From assembly GCF_000299415.1 (NCBI RefSeq), contig NZ_AMPG01000008.1:42102-106101 (forward strand): a DNA stretch of 64,000 bases, given 5' to 3'. A program made the translations under genes and the position numbers. A model generated the notes under the pieces. It was not told the origin of the DNA. It searched no databases and was given only the letters and a program-made list of their open reading frames with translations. Every line of letters begins with the position of its first letter. Position 1 is the stretch's first letter. Of this stretch, positions 1 to 9,300 are shown one piece after another. This DNA is from Candidatus Microthrix parvicella Bio17-1 (GTDB taxonomy: Bacteria; Actinomycetota; Acidimicrobiia; Acidimicrobiales; Microtrichaceae).

Positions 1-2453
1 TCGACCTCGCAAACAACCTAATCGACGATGAAGGCGCTGGAGCGATCGCTCGGCATCTGGTCAATCTGACGGTACTTAACTTGTCTTTCAACAGCATCGA
101 TGACGATGGCTGTTTAGCCATCACGAGGGCGCTCCCGAATCTTCGTCGTCTCGAGTTGAGAGCCAACCGTATTGGCGATGGCGGTATTGCTGTGATCGGA
201 AACTTGACCTTGCTAAATAGGTTGGACCTCGGACACAACCGAATTTGTTCTCGTGGCGCCATAGCGATCGCCGCTCAACTCCCGAGCCTCATCGGTCTGA
301 ATCTTACCCACAACTCAATCGGCGGCGAGGGCGCTATCGCCATCGCCAACCGATGTTTCCACCTGACAGGCCTCAACCTGGCTCACAACAATATCGAGGA
401 GCGTGGCATATCTGGTCTCCTGGACGCACTTGGAGAGGTTTCCCACGGGTGGCTCAGGACGCTTGATCTATCGGGCAACCCTGGACTGGAACATCTGGGT
501 ATGCCTGAGCTTGTGGATTCGGTAGATGCCCAGGCCATACTGGCCACACGTTCTGAGTTACGAGAGGCCCAGTTCAGGGGCGGGGTGCCGTTTGGGGAGG
601 CGAAGTTGGTGGTGTTGGGTGACGGGGCGGTCGGCAAGACTTCGTTGCTCAACGCCCTAATCAACCATGTCGCGTGTGACCCGACAGAGTCGAAGACTCC
701 CGGAGTTGAACATCGAGTTTGGAACCCAAGGTGGACCATTCCATCAGGACCCGGCCAGGCTGAGGTCCGGCTGAATGTCTGGGACTTCGGCGGGCAGGTC
801 ATCCTCCAGCAAACTCACCAATACTTCCTCACCGAGCGCTGTATTTCGCTCATCGTTCATGACAGCAGGGATGAGGACGACCGCGTAGTGAGGTCGTGGC
901 TGAACGTGGTCAAAGCACGAGCTCCGCACTCACCGGTGATCGTCGTCGTCAACAAGTGCGATGACGGGGCGCACAACATCGACTTCGACCGACTTCGGGA
1001 AGACTTCCCTGAGATTGACGAGGTTTTCGCTGTTTCCTGCAAAAGACAAGAGGACCTTCCGACCGGATTTGATGGCCCTAACGAGACCATTTGTGCGGTG
1101 AGAGACCAGATTGTCGAGCTCCTTCGGACTGATTCGCGCCTGAAGTCGGTACAGACTCCGGTGCCTCCAAGCTGGGTGCGAGTTAGGGACGAGATTCGCA
1201 AACGCGCTGCTGACCAAGAGGTCATGGCAGCCTCGGAGTTCGTCACCATCTGCGCCAGCGCCGATCATCCCGACGCTCGCGTTGACAACCCGGACAGTCA
1301 ACGTGGTTTGCTACGAATGCTGCATCAAATGGGCGGACTCGTGGCGCATGGGCTTACCGACGAGACGAGGTCCCTTGATGGGCTCACGCTGTTGGATCCC
1401 AACTGGCTCACGACGGCGATTTACGCCCTGCTGGCCGATAGCGAACTCCGAGAGCGGGATGGCGTTTTTGATCGCGACATCATGATGAAGGTCCTACTTA
1501 GACGAGACAACGTAGATCCCGCTTCTTATGGACAGGATCGGATCGACTACATCATCGGCATGATCCAGCGTCCAGAGTTCACGCTCGCATTCCGCTTGCC
1601 TGGGTCGGATGAGCCTCCGCAATACCTGCTGGCCGAGGCGCTTCCTTCTGCGACCCCTGCAGTTGCCAAGGGCTGGGAGAAGGACTCGCTTCGCTTTCGA
1701 TACAGGTACCCCGAGTATCGCCAGAGCCTGATTCCGACCTTCCTCGTGGTTGCCCATGAGCATTTCGGACCTGACCCAAGCCGGTGGCGATTCGGATGCA
1801 CCTTGGAGATCATCGGGTGCCCGATACTCATCACCGCCGACCGCGAGGCTAAGACAATCGATGTCGCCGTTGCAGGCGATGGTCACCGGCGCGAAGCGCT
1901 TGCTGTCGTTCGCAGCCTCTTTGAAGCTGTGCACAAGCGGCTCCCTGAGGCTGATCCAAAGGAGCGCGTGCCGTTGCCGGATAACCCGGTATCTGACGTC
2001 GGATACCAGCACCTGCTTGAAATTGTTAATAAGGACAGTCCCGATGAGATGATTCGCCCGGAGGGCGGTGCTGGCAAGTACCGGGCGGGAGACCTCCTAT
2101 ACGGAGTGCACAAAGGGGTAGTCAGCAACCCGGCAGGTCCCAGAGGGCAATGCCGGGATATCAGCATTAATATCGAGAACAGGAACACGAACACCAACGG
2201 CGAGACACCTCCAGCGGGCGATGAGGCAGTCCGAACAGCAATGCTTCCGAGGGGTGTGGGCAGATCATGGGCTGACAGGATCGGCATCTTGTCGATAGCT
2301 GGGGGTCTTTTGGGCGCACTCCTCGGTCTGGCCGTGCTGTTTGGCCGAGACAAGGGTTGGCCTCTCGATGAGGTACTTCGACTTGTCACTCTCGGGGCTT
2401 TGTTGGGGGGAGCAGCCGGCCTGCTTCTTGGTTGGATCCGAGGCGACCACTAG
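1..2453 (+). CDS. LRR-Roc-COR (Roco) GTPase with C-terminal membrane helices, 5' partial
   Basis: The reading frame is open from base 3, so the true start lies upstream of the window. The first internal start is TTG at 81, and residue numbers below count from it. Residues 1-130 are ribonuclease-inhibitor-like leucine-rich repeats of about 24 residues (pattern LxxLxLxxNxIxxxGAxAIA). A Ras-like Roc domain follows, with P-loop GDGAVGKTS at 180-188, switch II DFGGQ at 235-239 and NKCD at 291-294. A COR-like region reaches about residue 640. Two hydrophobic helices lie near 734-756 and 763-786, so the protein is probably anchored by its C terminus. Roco proteins are GTP-controlled dimeric switches. 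Bacterial LRR-Roc proteins beside nucleases and helicases are suspected conflict sensors, which is inference here. The TAG stop falls within the 4-bp duplication made by the adjacent IS. Confidence 0.85.
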   Translation, partial: DLANNLIDDEGAGAIARHLVNLTVLNLSFNSIDDDGCLAITRALPNLRRLELRANRIGDGGIAVIGNLTLLNRLDLGHNRICSRGAIAIAAQLPSLIGLNLTHNSIGGEGAIAIANRCFHLTGLNLAHNNIEERGISGLLDALGEVSHGWLRTLDLSGNPGLEHLGMPELVDSVDAQAILATRSELREAQFRGGVPFGEAKLVVLGDGAVGKTSLLNALINHVACDPTESKTPGVEHRVWNPRWTIPSGPGQAEVRLNVWDFGGQVILQQTHQYFLTERCISLIVHDSRDEDDRVVRSWLNVVKARAPHSPVIVVVNKCDDGAHNIDFDRLREDFPEIDEVFAVSCKRQEDLPTGFDGPNETICAVRDQIVELLRTDSRLKSVQTPVPPSWVRVRDEIRKRAADQEVMAASEFVTICASADHPDARVDNPDSQRGLLRMLHQMGGLVAHGLTDETRSLDGLTLLDPNWLTTAIYALLADSELRERDGVFDRDIMMKVLLRRDNVDPASYGQDRIDYIIGMIQRPEFTLAFRLPGSDEPPQYLLAEALPSATPAVAKGWEKDSLRFRYRYPEYRQSLIPTFLVVAHEHFGPDPSRWRFGCTLEIIGCPILITADREAKTIDVAVAGDGHRREALAVVRSLFEAVHKRLPEADPKERVPLPDNPVSDVGYQHLLEIVNKDSPDEMIRPEGGAGKYRAGDLLYGVHKGVVSNPAGPRGQCRDISINIENRNTNTNGETPPAGDEAVRTAMLPRGVGRSWADRIGILSIAGGLLGALLGLAVLFGRDKGWPLDEVLRLVTLGALLGGAAGLLLGWIRGDH

Positions 2454-4102
2454 CCCAGACCTTTCAGTTGTTGGGTGGGGTGGGTGCTGACCGCTGGTGA
2501 GGGCTCGACGGCGCCCATCCTGGCTAGTTGAACGTCGGTCAGCGGGTGGTGGGGCGCGTCGGGGCAGGGCTCGTGGGGTGGTGGGTGTTGTGTGCCGGCG
2601 GGGACGGTGTGGGGGGTGCTGAGGGCGGCAGGGCTCAGCGGCCTGTTCAGGTGAGGGTCCGGATCTTGTGGGCCCGGTCGAACGCGTCGATGAGCTGGTC
2701 GGTCCATCGCCAGCTGTCGGAGAGGTTGACGGTGTTCTGGCGGCTGTTCCGGCTGATGACCCCGGCGGTGTGGAACAGGCAGTAGCGGAGCCGTTTCGGC
2801 TGGGCGCCGGCGAGTTCACCGTCGAGACACAGCAGTTGGGTCCAGGCGATGATGTCCTGGGCGCACAACATGACGGTCACCCACGCCTGGTTGATCGCGA
2901 ACGACGCCGACGGGAGGTTCGCCAGGCCGGTGTCCTTCGCGTCCGCGATGGTCTGTTCGACACGGCCACGGCCACGGTAAAGCGCTTCGAGGTAGGAGAT
3001 GTCGGTGTCGGCCAGGTCGGTGACACACACCTGGAACCGGTGGCCTTCCTCGTCGGTGAACGTGAGCTGGGCGCCGGGGTGACACGGTTCGCGTCGGGCG
3101 ATCATCCGGGTCCCGTCGGGCCAGGCCGACAGGTCGACCTTGTCGGTCACCTCACAGACCACCGCGTGGTCGCGTTCGGTGGTGCCGTCGGAGGTGACCG
3201 CCTGGATCCAATCGTCCTCCGGGATCGAAACGAGGACTTTGGCGATACCGATGTTGAGTTCGTGGCCGACCACGAAGCGGACATCACGCTGTCTGCACGT
3301 CTTGAGGAACTCGTGGGTGCACCCGGCCGAATCGGCCCGCATGATCACCTCGGTCTCGGTCGGGTCGACCGGCAACTGGAACAACGCGTCATCGAGAACG
3401 GTGATGTGATCGGCTGCGGTGTTCGACCCGGCGTTCCCAGGACGCAGCATCCCGGCCAACGCCTCGCCGGTCGCATCGAGGTAGGCCATCAGCGGATGGA
3501 ACCCGAACCCACGCTTGTAAGTCGGTTTGGCGTCTTCCTTCTCCGAGTGCGCACCGACGAGGGTGGCGTCGATGTCGATCACATAGAACCCCGGGTCCGC
3601 GCCGGCAGCCCATGCCCTCGCTCGTGCTGTGGCGCGGGCTTCGTTGATCCGATCGATCACCGATCCGTCCACGGCCTCCAAGGTCCGCCATGCGGTCGGG
3701 GTCGATGCGACCTCACCGAAGAGGCGGGGCTGGTCCCGCAACGTGCACAGGTCGGAGATCGACTTGCCGTCGTCGGCCAGCATGACTGCCAGATCGGTGA
3801 GGACCTTGCCCCGGTCATGGCCGCCCTTGCGTCGGCGGGTCACCGCCATGGCGTCGGAGAGCGCATCGGTCAGTCCGACCCCCTCGGCCACATCGGCCAG
3901 CAGCCTGGCCCCGGCGTGGTTGACGACCCCCTTGCCAGTGGGGGCGTATTTCAGGTTCGGACGGGCGCAGCTACGCTTCACCATGGACATGCCTTTCTGT
4001 GCCTGGACACTGGATGGACTTCAACACCCAGTATTCCAGACCAGGAAGGCATTTCCGCGGAAAACGGGCCCCTCACACCCCCGAACTACTGAAAAGTCTG
4101 GG
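2454..4102 (-). mobile_element. IS1380-family insertion sequence with target duplication
   Basis: This 1649-bp element has imperfect terminal inverted repeats. The left end reads CCCAGACCTTTCAGT and the right end, read inward, CCCAGACTTTTCAGT; similarity continues for about 24 bp. It is flanked by a 4-bp duplication CTAG at 2450-2453 and 4103-4106. It encodes a single transposase on the minus strand. Length, 4-bp duplication and transposase type agree with the IS1380 family. The insertion separates the Roco gene from the gene at 4124. Removing it leaves the Roco stop codon 17 bp before that ATG, so the two were probably one operon. Confidence 0.9.
2647..3990 (-). CDS. IS1380-family transposase
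   Basis: A DDE transposase of 447 aa, full length for the family. Candidate catalytic acidic residues lie in VIDIDATLVGAH near residue 140, in MRADSAGCT near 217 and in GRGRVEQTI near 345. The N-terminal part is the usual IS1380 helical region, including a GxxLLxDVAEG stretch. The ORF is uninterrupted, so the element may still be active. It is transcribed against the surrounding operon and could have polar effects on the genes from 4124 onward. Confidence 0.92.
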   Translation of the reverse strand: MSMVKRSCARPNLKYAPTGKGVVNHAGARLLADVAEGVGLTDALSDAMAVTRRRKGGHDRGKVLTDLAVMLADDGKSISDLCTLRDQPRLFGEVASTPTAWRTLEAVDGSVIDRINEARATARARAWAAGADPGFYVIDIDATLVGAHSEKEDAKPTYKRGFGFHPLMAYLDATGEALAGMLRPGNAGSNTAADHITVLDDALFQLPVDPTETEVIMRADSAGCTHEFLKTCRQRDVRFVVGHELNIGIAKVLVSIPEDDWIQAVTSDGTTERDHAVVCEVTDKVDLSAWPDGTRMIARREPCHPGAQLTFTDEEGHRFQVCVTDLADTDISYLEALYRGRGRVEQTIADAKDTGLANLPSASFAINQAWVTVMLCAQDIIAWTQLLCLDGELAGAQPKRLRYCLFHTAGVISRNSRQNTVNLSDSWRWTDQLIDAFDRAHKIRTLT

Positions 4103-4123
4103 CTAGCTCATGGGCGCACTCAC

Positions 4124-5257
4124 ATGGCGCTGAAGACTGCCTGGACCGCTCCGCTCGCCGATGATCGGCCTGGTGAGCGCGACGGTGGAGACCCACTCGG
4201 ACTTCGCTCCTACGCCAACCGGCTCGCACGGCAGTTGGTACCCGGGCTGACGCAGGCAACGTTTCAGACCAGAGGCTTCTCGATGCTGTGCCTTGGAGCC
4301 CACCTGGCTGCAGCCACCAAAACCGAGGCTGAAGCTCAACGAACGTTCCAGCACTTGGAACGCCTGTGGGTGGCAGCATCGGTGTACCACCACGGAGACG
4401 AGGCCGGTGTAGCCGGGAAGCGACGCGCCAAGCGTCTGCTGATGGGGGCGGGGGTAACGGGTGAGTACCCTCTCGATCGACCGTTGCTCGCTAGGCCGTT
4501 TCCTGCCGGAACTCTTGCTACCTACCGGCGAGCAGCGGCTGCGTTCGGGCTGGTCAAGGGTGCGACTGGGCGACGCACTCGACTTCTCGACGTTCGGCTG
4601 ACTTCCGAGGGCAAGGACCTGGCAGCGGCCTTCAGATCAGCGGCGTTCGCAGGGACCAGAGCCGGCCACTGGGCCCGTCAGGATTCGGTTTCGTCGCACC
4701 GAGTGCTTGCAGCAATCGGTGCCGACCCTCAGCCTTCTCGTGCCGAGATTGAAGCACTGTCCGCTGGCATGGAGGCCTACGACGGGTTCCACGATCGACC
4801 GATCAGCAGGTTGCGCAGCGAATACGACCGCAACAACGGAGTGCTCGATCTCGATGCCATTGATGCTGCCTCGCTCACCGCCGCACAGGCCGGTGCTCTT
4901 GAACAAGCACGTGCACTGGTGGATGCCATCGACCAACTCGAGTTTCCACTTCGTCAGTGGGTCACTACTGGGGGTCCCCCCGAGATACAGCAGACGGTGC
5001 TGGCGCTACCGATCTGGGAACTGGGCGCTCACGAGCCGGAAATCTCGCGGCTGTATCGCCGGCTCTTGAGCGCAGCGGATGGGTTGGATGCGGCAGTGCT
5101 GCAGTTCCATCAGGAGCGAGCCAGGATGCGCGGCGCGACTGCTTGGGAGCCTGGGTCGGAACTTCCGACTGCCAACCAGTACGTGCTTCCCGACTTCACG
5201 TTGGGCTCACTCAGCGCTCTATTCGACGAGGGGGTGTCTCCACGTGTCAATCGCTGA
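4124..5257 (+). CDS. Conserved-context protein of unknown function in putative defence operon
   Basis: I do not recognise this 377-aa protein. It is soluble and rich in Ala and Arg, with no signal peptide or membrane segment. A segment near residues 125-170 (TYRRAAAAFGLV to LDVRLTSEGKDLAAAF) looks like a small helical or winged-helix DNA-binding fold, but that is only an impression. The ATG at 4124 is chosen because it is the first usable start after the IS end. Before the IS inserted, it lay 17 bp past the Roco stop. The gene overlaps the PLD gene by 14 bp, which indicates translational coupling. Its place between a Roco GTPase and a PLD/helicase pair suggests a specificity or adaptor subunit, which is inference. 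Confidence 0.7.
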   Translation: MALKTAWTAPLADDRPGERDGGDPLGLRSYANRLARQLVPGLTQATFQTRGFSMLCLGAHLAAATKTEAEAQRTFQHLERLWVAASVYHHGDEAGVAGKRRAKRLLMGAGVTGEYPLDRPLLARPFPAGTLATYRRAAAAFGLVKGATGRRTRLLDVRLTSEGKDLAAAFRSAAFAGTRAGHWARQDSVSSHRVLAAIGADPQPSRAEIEALSAGMEAYDGFHDRPISRLRSEYDRNNGVLDLDAIDAASLTAAQAGALEQARALVDAIDQLEFPLRQWVTTGGPPEIQQTVLALPIWELGAHEPEISRLYRRLLSAADGLDAAVLQFHQERARMRGATAWEPGSELPTANQYVLPDFTLGSLSALFDEGVSPRVNR

Positions 5258-7073
5258 GCCGACCAACGTGCTCGACCTGGTCGGGCCGCCCGAAGGATTC
5301 GGGTTCTACGCCGGGGTATGGCTCACGCACGATCTGAGCTGGCCAGTCCTCTGTGATCTCGTCGCGCCAGCGCTGACCGGGGTGATTACCAGCGGAGCGC
5401 GTCGGATACAGGAGACCCGGGCCGCAGTGGCGCCTGGCGCGCCCGGGCTGGTCGTCCTCCATGCTGCCGACCGGTTCGCCGGCGGTCCGGTGATGCCGTG
5501 GGCACATCAGTGCGCCGTCACCGGTCGCCGCCAACACGCGAAGGCAGCGCTCCTCCAGTATCGGGCCGAGCGGGGAACTCGAACGAAGACGCGGGTGCTG
5601 ATCGGGTCGGGCAACCTCACGCGCAGCGGGCTGAACTCGAATCTTGAAGTGATCAACTGGGACGAGCGGAGCAGAGGGTCGGGTGAGTTTCTCGGGGTCG
5701 ACCTACTGAACGAGTTGCGTGCGCTCGCCGGTTCGTTGCCCGATCTACCGCACCTGACCAGGAGCCTGGAAGCGCTCGCCTCTGGTTTGGGCGCCATGAA
5801 GCCGACGGGCGTGCTGGTGTCGTCTTTGGTTGAGCAGCGAGCCATGTTGGCCGAGCCCCATGCGGCTGAGCCACCTGCGACGTCGATCGACGTGGTCTCC
5901 CCTGCGTTCGCCGGAGACAGCGACGTTCTGGCAGCCAAGGCGCTTGCACCCTGGTGCGGTCCGGGCACCGAGGTGCGAATCCACACCGGGTTCGAGGGCA
6001 CCCGGGCGACGGCCGCTGCGGGCGGCGGCGTGCTGCGTCTCTCGACCGGACTGCTGGCGGGCCTGCGAGCGACAGGCGCATCGGTGCGTGTCCATGCCAT
6101 CCCCGAAGTGGACGACGACGGTGCCAACTCGGGCCGGGTTCACGCCAAACTCGTTGCCCTCACAAAAGTCGACGGGTCGGCACTGGTGCTGAGCGGGTCG
6201 GCAAACTGCACGGGACCAGGGCTCTTGGGCAAGAACCGAGAGATGATGCTGCGCCGAGAGCTGCGCTCCTACCAGGCTCTCGACATCGTCGAAGGGCTCG
6301 ACTCCATTGAGTATCCGGGCGAAACCACACCTCCTCCACCCCGTGTTCCGGCAGTGGAGATTGCAAAACTGCCTACTCTGGTGCCGTCGATGGTCATCGA
6401 CGAGGCGTCGCGAGCCGACGGCACTCACCTCACCGGCGTGCTGACCATCACATCCGAGGGCCCTGTTGATGGCGCCGTGGTGTCCTGCAACGGCCAACCC
6501 ATCAAGCTGGGTGTGCCGACCCTGGTGCAGCTTGACCCCAGCCAGGGGTGCGTGGTGGTGATGGTCGGCGACGTCACTCAGTACCTCCAGATTGAGGTAA
6601 TCGCTCCGGAGTCAGCGATCGACTTTTGGGGCGGGCTGACCCCAGAACAGCAAGTCGATCGACCCGGTCGCGATCTGCAGCGCCTGTTGGGTGACATTGA
6701 CCAAGTCACAGCCTCGACACCACAGAAGCCGATCCGCCTGCGGGTGCGAAAGGGCTCGGCCGCCGACGATGGGTTCTCGATTCCCCTCAGCCAGCGGTTG
6801 GTGGTGCTTGCCCGCGGTCGCCGTCGGGTGGCCGACCATGGAGAGGCGTCGATGGCCCGAATCGTCGATGAATACCTAGACGGCCGCACCGAGGCCGAGA
6901 TTGCGCAGAAGGTGCGAGTCGACGAGGTAGCGGCCTCGAAGAAGACGGCCCTGGCGATCCATGCTGGCTACGACCGGACCGCCACCCGCGATGTCGATCC
7001 GCTATTGACGGCCTTGAGTGAGTCGATCGTGGCATTCGATAGGCACATTGGCCCCAGCGACAAGGATTCGTGA
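5244..7073 (+). CDS. Phospholipase D-fold protein, putative nuclease
   Basis: A 609-aa protein with two HxK half-sites typical of the PLD superfamily. The first is RQHAK (H98, K100) followed by IGSGNLTRSG; the second is GRVHAK (H300, K302) followed by SGSANCTGPG. Two half-sites in one chain form a complete active site; many such proteins are nucleases and others are phosphodiesterases. The GTG at 5244 overlaps the previous gene by 14 bp, and the helicase gene starts one base after the stop. The C-terminal 170 residues are polar and may contact the helicase. PLD proteins paired with helicases occur in DISARM and other restriction-like systems, but no DrmB or methylase gene is visible here. A defence role is therefore plausible but unproven. 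Confidence 0.85.
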   Translation: MSIAEPTNVLDLVGPPEGFGFYAGVWLTHDLSWPVLCDLVAPALTGVITSGARRIQETRAAVAPGAPGLVVLHAADRFAGGPVMPWAHQCAVTGRRQHAKAALLQYRAERGTRTKTRVLIGSGNLTRSGLNSNLEVINWDERSRGSGEFLGVDLLNELRALAGSLPDLPHLTRSLEALASGLGAMKPTGVLVSSLVEQRAMLAEPHAAEPPATSIDVVSPAFAGDSDVLAAKALAPWCGPGTEVRIHTGFEGTRATAAAGGGVLRLSTGLLAGLRATGASVRVHAIPEVDDDGANSGRVHAKLVALTKVDGSALVLSGSANCTGPGLLGKNREMMLRRELRSYQALDIVEGLDSIEYPGETTPPPPRVPAVEIAKLPTLVPSMVIDEASRADGTHLTGVLTITSEGPVDGAVVSCNGQPIKLGVPTLVQLDPSQGCVVVMVGDVTQYLQIEVIAPESAIDFWGGLTPEQQVDRPGRDLQRLLGDIDQVTASTPQKPIRLRVRKGSAADDGFSIPLSQRLVVLARGRRRVADHGEASMARIVDEYLDGRTEAEIAQKVRVDEVAASKKTALAIHAGYDRTATRDVDPLLTALSESIVAFDRHIGPSDKDS

Positions 7074-7074
7074 C

Positions 7075-8847
7075 GTGGCCAGCCGGAAACATCACGCACT
7101 CACGGTGCTGCGTGAGATGCGCGAGCACTTCGGTGCCGAGATCAGCGAAGAAGACCTCGGCCACCAAGCAGCGCAGGTTGCTGAGGCGGTCAAGCGATTG
7201 ACCCGGTCCCACGAACTCGCTCAGATCCTCCGGGATCCGGTGGGCACCGGTAAGACGGCGGTGGCGCTGACCGCCGCCCGGCTGCTTCTTGATGAAGGAG
7301 CGGTGGATTACGTACTGGTCATCGCTCCAAACTCGACCGTGGGTGACCAGTGGCGCAAGCGGGCCGAGCCCATCTTTGGGGAGCGCATCGCCGAGGGGCA
7401 CGACGCCTGGGCCAAGAATAAGGTGGTAGTGGGCACCCACAAGACAGGGCCCTCGTGGCGGAGTCCCAAACCAGCGCGCTCCCTTGTAATCGTGGATGAG
7501 GCTCATCGAGGTCTTCAGAACGAGAACTCGGAGGCCTTCCAAGGTGTCTCGGCCGCCGCAGCCGGTGCCAAGACCCTGCTGGTCACCGCTACCCCCTACC
7601 AACTGACCACCACCGGGTTCACCCGAATGCTCGGGGTCTCGAGCGGCGCTGCGGCGCCGCCAGACGCCGATCTCGATTTGGTTCGTCGCTACGGACAGGC
7701 CACTTCCAAGCTGCTTCGACGCTGGGAACCCGATGTCGACACGTCCGACATTGAACCGTTGATCGCTGAGGCGGAACGCTGTCGGGATAAGGCCGCTGGT
7801 GTCCTCAGCGGACGGCTCCTGCCCGTGACAGGCATACGGGTGCCTCCGGCACCCGCCCCGTCGCCGACGATCCTCCCGCTTGGTGACTGGGCTGTGCCTT
7901 ACACGGTGGCCCGAGTGCTGCCCGAGATGATTGGCGTCGGCAGGACCGACGCTTTCCAGCGCAGCTTGGCGTCCAGCAGCGAGACGCTGACCTCGTCGGA
8001 TCGGGTGGTGGGGAGAAGGATCGACGAACTGATGGCCTCCGGCGAGCCCGAGGTGCGTGCGTTCCTCGAACAACTCGTTGACCGGATGGGCACTGGTACC
8101 GATCATCCCAAAGTGGCTGCGACCGTAAAGTGGGTGAAGTCGCAGGTTGCCGATGGGCACCACGTGGTGGTCTTCACCTCCTGGTTGCCCACTCGTGACG
8201 CCATCGGACAGGCACTCACCGAGGCAGGCATGGAAGACGTGGCGGCCCCTACCGGGAGCACCGTCCCCGTTGCGCTGGAGCGCCGTTTCAAGGCTGACGC
8301 CGAAGGTCGGCCCGTGGTGTTGGTTCTGTCGGACCGGTTCTCTGAGAGCATCGACCTGGACGGAGGCAACCCCTCGATCGTCCATCATGACCTCACCTGG
8401 AATCCCATACGGCTCACCCAGCGGTGGGGACGCGTCGTGCGGATCCGCACGGGCTTTCAGCCGGTTCCACCCGATCGCATCTTCCTGCCGATCCTCGACG
8501 TCGAGGTAGACCATCGCTTGGCCCGGGTGGTGACCGGACGACGCGACCTGGCCGGTCTCGTCGTGCCAGAATCATCGGAGCTCGACGCTGACGCATGGAC
8601 GATGCCCGACACGATACTGAAGCGAATCGCCACCAACTTCGCTAAGCAGGCCTGCGGGTCAACCCGCCGCCCAGTGTCACAGCCCGGGAATATCTTGGGT
8701 CGTGTGAGACGCGACGTCGCCCTTCTTGGCGAGGTCGCTCGGTCAGTGGCCCCGACGGCCGCCTCGTTCCATTCATCACGATCGCGGGAGACATGCGATG
8801 ACCGTCACCGAACAAGCCCGGTACCATCTCCACCAGCAACTCGATGA
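7075..8847 (+). CDS. DEAH-box superfamily 2 helicase
   Basis: A 590-aa SF2 helicase. Motif I is DPVGTGKT (K60), motif II is DEAH at 141-144, motif III is TATP near residue 170, and motif VI is QRWGRVVR at 449-456. The last gives the arginine finger typical of DISARM/SNF2-like helicases. The GTG start lies one base after the PLD stop, so the two are co-translated. The last 60 or so residues run into a duplicated region and overlap the next gene by 50 bp. They are basic and low in complexity, so the ancestral C terminus probably ended nearer residue 525. It probably translocates on nucleic acid while the PLD protein cuts, which is inferred from the pairing. Confidence 0.88.
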   Translation: MASRKHHALTVLREMREHFGAEISEEDLGHQAAQVAEAVKRLTRSHELAQILRDPVGTGKTAVALTAARLLLDEGAVDYVLVIAPNSTVGDQWRKRAEPIFGERIAEGHDAWAKNKVVVGTHKTGPSWRSPKPARSLVIVDEAHRGLQNENSEAFQGVSAAAAGAKTLLVTATPYQLTTTGFTRMLGVSSGAAAPPDADLDLVRRYGQATSKLLRRWEPDVDTSDIEPLIAEAERCRDKAAGVLSGRLLPVTGIRVPPAPAPSPTILPLGDWAVPYTVARVLPEMIGVGRTDAFQRSLASSSETLTSSDRVVGRRIDELMASGEPEVRAFLEQLVDRMGTGTDHPKVAATVKWVKSQVADGHHVVVFTSWLPTRDAIGQALTEAGMEDVAAPTGSTVPVALERRFKADAEGRPVVLVLSDRFSESIDLDGGNPSIVHHDLTWNPIRLTQRWGRVVRIRTGFQPVPPDRIFLPILDVEVDHRLARVVTGRRDLAGLVVPESSELDADAWTMPDTILKRIATNFAKQACGSTRRPVSQPGNILGRVRRDVALLGEVARSVAPTAASFHSSRSRETCDDRHRTSPVPSPPATR

Positions 8848-9300
8848 CTCCGTGGGGGAGAAGGGGGCCAACACCATAATGGAACTGCTTCCACCAGTTG
8901 GCTGGGCCGACGTCGCCACCAAACGAGACCTTGACCAACAGAGCGAACGGCTGGAGCACAAGATCGAGCGGGTCGAACTGCGGTTACAGGCCGACATCGC
9001 TGGGGTTCGCTTCAACTTCGAGAATTCGCTGCGACACATGCAAACGGTGGTTCTCAGCACAGTCATTTCTGGCGTAGGTCTCCTCAGTGCTCTTGTGATC
9101 TTCGGGCCCCACTGAAATCGGGGTGCCGCTCATGTCTGATACCGCCGGCGCTCAGATCGTGAGCCCGACGTCGACCGAGGAGGCACTCCAACTCCTGACG
9201 TCGACCCAGCATCGCAAGGTGACGTTGGGAGCCAACCTTGCCAACTTCCAACGTGGAATGGGGGCTTCAGACCTGCTCGACCCGGACCGGTTGTGCATAT
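8701..9300 (+). repeat. Segmental duplication, copy 1
   Basis: This stretch covers a conserved 5' flank, the small coiled-coil gene and the first 55 codons of the LRR gene. It recurs at about 10287-10960 with high nucleotide identity. The first 260 bases are nearly identical between copies, and later parts have diverged. The order of elements is the same in both copies, which indicates a tandem duplication of one module. Confidence 0.85.
8798..9115 (+). CDS. Small coiled-coil protein with C-terminal membrane helix
   Basis: A 105-aa protein. Residues 1-45 are conserved with the second copy (LDDSVGEKGAN and LPPVGWADVATKRDLD). Residues 46-75 form a coiled coil, and a single hydrophobic helix at about 83-103 ends the chain, so it is probably a tail-anchored membrane protein. 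Similar small DUF1640-like proteins are common in Actinobacteria and have no firm function. The ATG at 8798 overlaps the helicase ORF by 50 bp. Its location directly before an LRR gene, repeated in the second copy, suggests that the two proteins work together. Confidence 0.75.
   Translation: MTVTEQARYHLHQQLDDSVGEKGANTIMELLPPVGWADVATKRDLDQQSERLEHKIERVELRLQADIAGVRFNFENSLRHMQTVVLSTVISGVGLLSALVIFGPH

Noticed and set aside
5079..5243. Longer N terminus for the PLD protein
   Set aside because: It would overlap the previous gene by 179 bases, and its sequence is a shadow of that frame. GTG 5244 gives the usual short overlap.
8700..8797. Possible separate short gene before the small coiled-coil protein
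   Set aside because: The frame is part of the duplicated 5' flank and has no ribosome-binding site; conservation stems from the duplication.
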